64,000 nucleotides of DNA from Pseudomonadota bacterium (GTDB taxonomy: Bacteria; Pseudomonadota; Alphaproteobacteria; Acetobacterales; Acetobacteraceae): assembly GCA_021805545.1 (NCBI GenBank), contig JAJZFB010000081.1:1-64000 (forward strand), given 5' to 3'. Numbering within the stretch: position 1 is the stretch's first letter; each line of letters begins with the position of its first letter. Below, one piece after another: positions 61,672-64,000 of the stretch. Made by a program: the position numbers and the translations under genes. The notes beneath the pieces are model-generated. The model had not been told where the DNA came from, made no database searches, and saw nothing but the letters and a program-made list of their open reading frames with translations.

Positions 61672-62722
61672 GCGAATAGCGAGCGCTGACAGCCAGCGCA
61701 CCCGCCAGGCGGAAGCAACCTGGACCGCGCTGACCAGGCGCGGGCGCGAATTCCTGGGCACGGAGCATGCCATTATGGGCGGCGCCATGAGCTGGGTATC
61801 CGAGCGCAACCTTGTTTCCGCCATCTCCAACGCGGGCGGGTTTGGGGTGATTGCGTGTGGCGCCATGCCCCCTGCCCTGCTGGAAAAAGAGATCGAGGCC
61901 ACCAAGGCGCTCACCGCCAAGCCGTTCGGGGTGAACCTCATCACCATGCACCCGCAGCTCGATGAGCTGGTGCAGGTTTGCGTGCGCCAGAAAGCCGGCC
62001 ATGTGGTGTTCGCGGGCGGGATTCCCTCAACCGCTCACATCAAGGCGGCCAAGGAAGGCGGGGCGAAAATCATTGCCTTCGCCCCGGCGCTGGTTCTGGC
62101 CAAGCGGCTGGTGAAATCCGGCGTGGATGCGCTGGTTATCGAAGGTTCGGAAGCAGGCGGGCATATCGGCCCGGTTTCGCTCACCGTGCTGGCACAGGAA
62201 ATCCTGCCGCATATTACCGAGGTGCCGGTTTTCGTGGCTGGCGGGCTTGGCCGGGGCGAAGCCATTCTCGGGTATCTGGAAATGGGGGCCGCGGGCGCGC
62301 AGCTCGGCACGCTGTTCGCCGCCTCGGCGGAGAGCATCGCGCATGAGAATTTCAAGAAGGCCTTCATCCGCGCCGCCGCGCGCGATGCCGTGCCGTCCGT
62401 GCAGCTCGATGAGCGTTTCCCCGTCATCCCCGTGCGCGGCCTGAACAATGACGGCACCAAGCGCTTCATGCGCCATCAGGCCGATGTGCTACAAAAATTC
62501 CAGTCCGGTGAACTGGATAAAACCGCCGCGCAGCTCGAAATCGAGCATTTCTGGGCAGGCGCGCTGCGCCGCGCGGTTATTGAGGGGGACATTGAAAGCG
62601 GCTCGGTCATGGCCGGGCAATCGGTGGGCATGGTGACGGAAATTCTGCCCGTTGCCGAAATTCTGGCGGCGCTGCGCTCCCAAGCCATCGCTGCCCTGGC
62701 GGCGCGTGCAGAGCGGGGCTGA
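61664..62722 (+). CDS. Nitronate monooxygenase-like flavoprotein
   Basis: The 352-residue TIM-barrel flavoprotein has IMGGAMSWVSERNLVSAISNAGG-type FMN-binding start, then PFGVNLITMHP, GGIPSTAHIKAAKEGGAKI, VIEGSEAGGHIGP with the active-site His region, and VAGGLGRGEAILGYLEMGA. Family members oxidise nitronates or act as 2-nitropropane dioxygenases or enoyl reductases. It sits between lysC and ptsP, overlapping both, a link I cannot explain biochemically. Confidence 0.85.
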   Translation: MLERIASADSQRTRQAEATWTALTRRGREFLGTEHAIMGGAMSWVSERNLVSAISNAGGFGVIACGAMPPALLEKEIEATKALTAKPFGVNLITMHPQLDELVQVCVRQKAGHVVFAGGIPSTAHIKAAKEGGAKIIAFAPALVLAKRLVKSGVDALVIEGSEAGGHIGPVSLTVLAQEILPHITEVPVFVAGGLGRGEAILGYLEMGAAGAQLGTLFAASAESIAHENFKKAFIRAAARDAVPSVQLDERFPVIPVRGLNNDGTKRFMRHQADVLQKFQSGELDKTAAQLEIEHFWAGALRRAVIEGDIESGSVMAGQSVGMVTEILPVAEILAALRSQAIAALAARAERG

Positions 62723-64000
62723 AAACACGCCGCCCAAACGGCGCAAGCGCAAGCCGAAATTCGGCGATACAAGGCGGCTTTTTGCCTCGCTGCGGGAGCA
62801 TCTGGCCTCCGGCACGGCCTCGCTGGCCGATATTGCCCGCCTTGTTACTGAAGGGCTGCAGGCCGATGCCTCGGTCATCTATATCGCCCGGCCCGGTGAA
62901 ATCCTCGAACTCGCCGCCGTCCAGGGGCTGAATATCAGCGCCGTGGGCCATACGCGCCTGCGCGCGGGCGAAGGCATTGTGGGCATGGTCGCGGCCTCGG
63001 GCGATATTCTCAACCTGGCCGATGTGCAGAACCACCCGCGTTATGTGTACAGGGCCGAAATTGGCGAGGAGGAAATGGCCTCCATGCTCGCCGTGCCGGT
63101 AAAGCGCGCCGGGCGCACGCTGGGGGTTATCGGCGTTATGTCGCGCGAGGCGCGGGCCTACACGCCGGTGGAGGTAGAGGCGCTTGCCACCGTCTCGATG
63201 CTGTTGGCCGAGCTGCTGGTAAAGGCCGGCGCCACCGATATTCATGAGGAGGGCTTCTCCGATACACTGCCCCGGCGCTTCGCGGGCCATGTGCTGGCCG
63301 CCGGTATCGCGCGCGGCAAAATCCTGCCTTATGGCGCGCAGGCGCCCATCGCCAAGCTGCTGACCGACGACCCGGAAGCAGAGAGCGCGCGCCTGGACGA
63401 TGCGGTGGAGGCCGTGAACAAGGGGCTGGACAAGCTGTTCTCGGCCAATATGCCAGCCGGCCCCACCTCGCGCGATGTGCTGGAAGCCTACCGCATGGTG
63501 ACGCAAAGCGCGGGCTGGCTGACGCAGATACGCGACGCCATTAACGACGGGCTAACCGCCGAAACCGCCGTGGACAAGGTGGCGCGCGCTCTGCGCGACC
63601 GCATGCGCCGCATTGCCGACCCGTATTTGCGCGAGCGCCTTGCCGATATTGAGGACATGGTAGGGCGGCTGATGGTGGCGCTGGGCGGCATGGCGCCAAA
63701 GCCCGAGCGCGCCGACGGGCTGTTGCTGCTGGTGCGGCGCCTGGGGCCAGCCGATTTGCTGGATTGGCACGCGCGCGGCATAGCCGGTGTGGCGATCGAG
63801 GAAGCCTCGGCCTCCGGCCATGCCGCCATCCTGGCCCGGGCGCTGGGCCTGCCCGCCTTGCAGGTGGACCGTGGCGCGGTGGATACGGCGCAGGAGGGCG
63901 ACCCGGCGATTCTGGACGCTGAGGGCGCGACGCTGATTTTGCGCCCCGAGCCCGCCGTGGTGGAAGTTTATGAGCGCGCGGTGGAGTCCCGTAACCAGCG
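62706..64000 (+). CDS. ptsP: Nitrogen PTS enzyme I (PtsP), 5' part
   Basis: The frame is open from GTG 62706 to the window end (431 codons so far), so the 3' part is missing. A basic N-terminus (PKRRKRKPKFGD) is followed by a GAF domain (about 25-165: LVTEGLQADASVIYIARPGE, LRAGEGIVGMVAASG). The enzyme I N-terminal domain (FAGHVLAAGIARGKI) starts the second half, with the phosphorylated His372 in ASGHAAILARALGLPAL. It starts the PTS-Ntr phosphorelay. The GTG overlaps the previous gene by 17 bases; lysC-ptsP linkage is usual in alphaproteobacteria. Confidence 0.92.
   Translation, partial: MQSGAENTPPKRRKRKPKFGDTRRLFASLREHLASGTASLADIARLVTEGLQADASVIYIARPGEILELAAVQGLNISAVGHTRLRAGEGIVGMVAASGDILNLADVQNHPRYVYRAEIGEEEMASMLAVPVKRAGRTLGVIGVMSREARAYTPVEVEALATVSMLLAELLVKAGATDIHEEGFSDTLPRRFAGHVLAAGIARGKILPYGAQAPIAKLLTDDPEAESARLDDAVEAVNKGLDKLFSANMPAGPTSRDVLEAYRMVTQSAGWLTQIRDAINDGLTAETAVDKVARALRDRMRRIADPYLRERLADIEDMVGRLMVALGGMAPKPERADGLLLLVRRLGPADLLDWHARGIAGVAIEEASASGHAAILARALGLPALQVDRGAVDTAQEGDPAILDAEGATLILRPEPAVVEVYERAVESRNQ

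Noticed and set aside
62607-63506. 299-codon minus-strand frame
   Set aside because: It is antisense to ptsP, which is supported by a GAF domain and the phospho-His motif.

Overview
The window is GC-rich chromosomal DNA from an alphaproteobacterium, most likely of the family Acetobacteraceae. The clues are alphaproteobacterial gene orders (aroA-cmk, ubiG-lysC-ptsP, lnt followed by an XRE regulator, sdhCDAB), many ATGA/GTGA start-stop overlaps, a Hint-domain surface-type protein of a kind common in Acetobacteraceae, and dispersed palindromic elements with AGAGC/GCTCT arms. I found no tRNA, rRNA, CRISPR array, transposase or prophage. The family assignment is inference.

Layout. 1-837: end of aroA, then cmk. 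869-3372: a promoter, a roughly 350-base gene-free leader and a leaderless beta-repeat/Hint protein. 3439-6208 (minus): semialdehyde dehydrogenase and omega-aminotransferase. 6509-8878: an unrecognised protein, a DUF952 protein and OxyR. 9065-13547 (minus): a small membrane protein, an ETF-beta-type methyltransferase and sdhCDAB. 13851-14637: a second small membrane protein and UbiK. 14684-19052: hldD-lgt-midA-like-pgeF-lipoprotein, tightly overlapped. 19024-25402: phosphatase, ABC exporter, MFS, purD, xseA. 25435-28557: small catabolic-type genes and an HNH nuclease. 28737-34829: gluQRS-CPBP protease, then tatA-mtnBDC-lnt, then an XRE regulator. 35006-38000: modABC divergent from a ModE-like regulator around a ModE-type operator. 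37997-42263: iron alcohol dehydrogenase, glutamine-synthetase-like ligase and amino-acid permease. 42374-42865: GNAT acetyltransferase. 43131-53885: a type I secretion ATPase and adaptor with a Sel1-repeat protein, two glycosyltransferases and a ChW-like protein. 54062-59326 (minus): parC, recO, an FkbM-like methyltransferase and an M20 amidohydrolase. 59688-64000: ubiG, then lysC, a nitronate monooxygenase-like gene and ptsP, which runs off the end.

The most interesting parts are three. First, the 43-54 kb secretion/glycosylation locus: its large glycosyltransferase carries a small beta domain that resembles the C-terminal domain of the Hint protein at 1.2-3.4 kb, so a secreted and glycosylated surface protein system is a reasonable hypothesis. 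Second, a roughly 135-bp two-module palindromic element occurs four times; its second stem differs between two copies but stays perfectly paired. Third, two genes (the ETF-type methyltransferase and modB) appear to need CTG start codons to recover their expected N-termini.

Start sites were chosen from ribosome binding sites, overlaps and family N-termini, all by eye. No alignments or searches were run.
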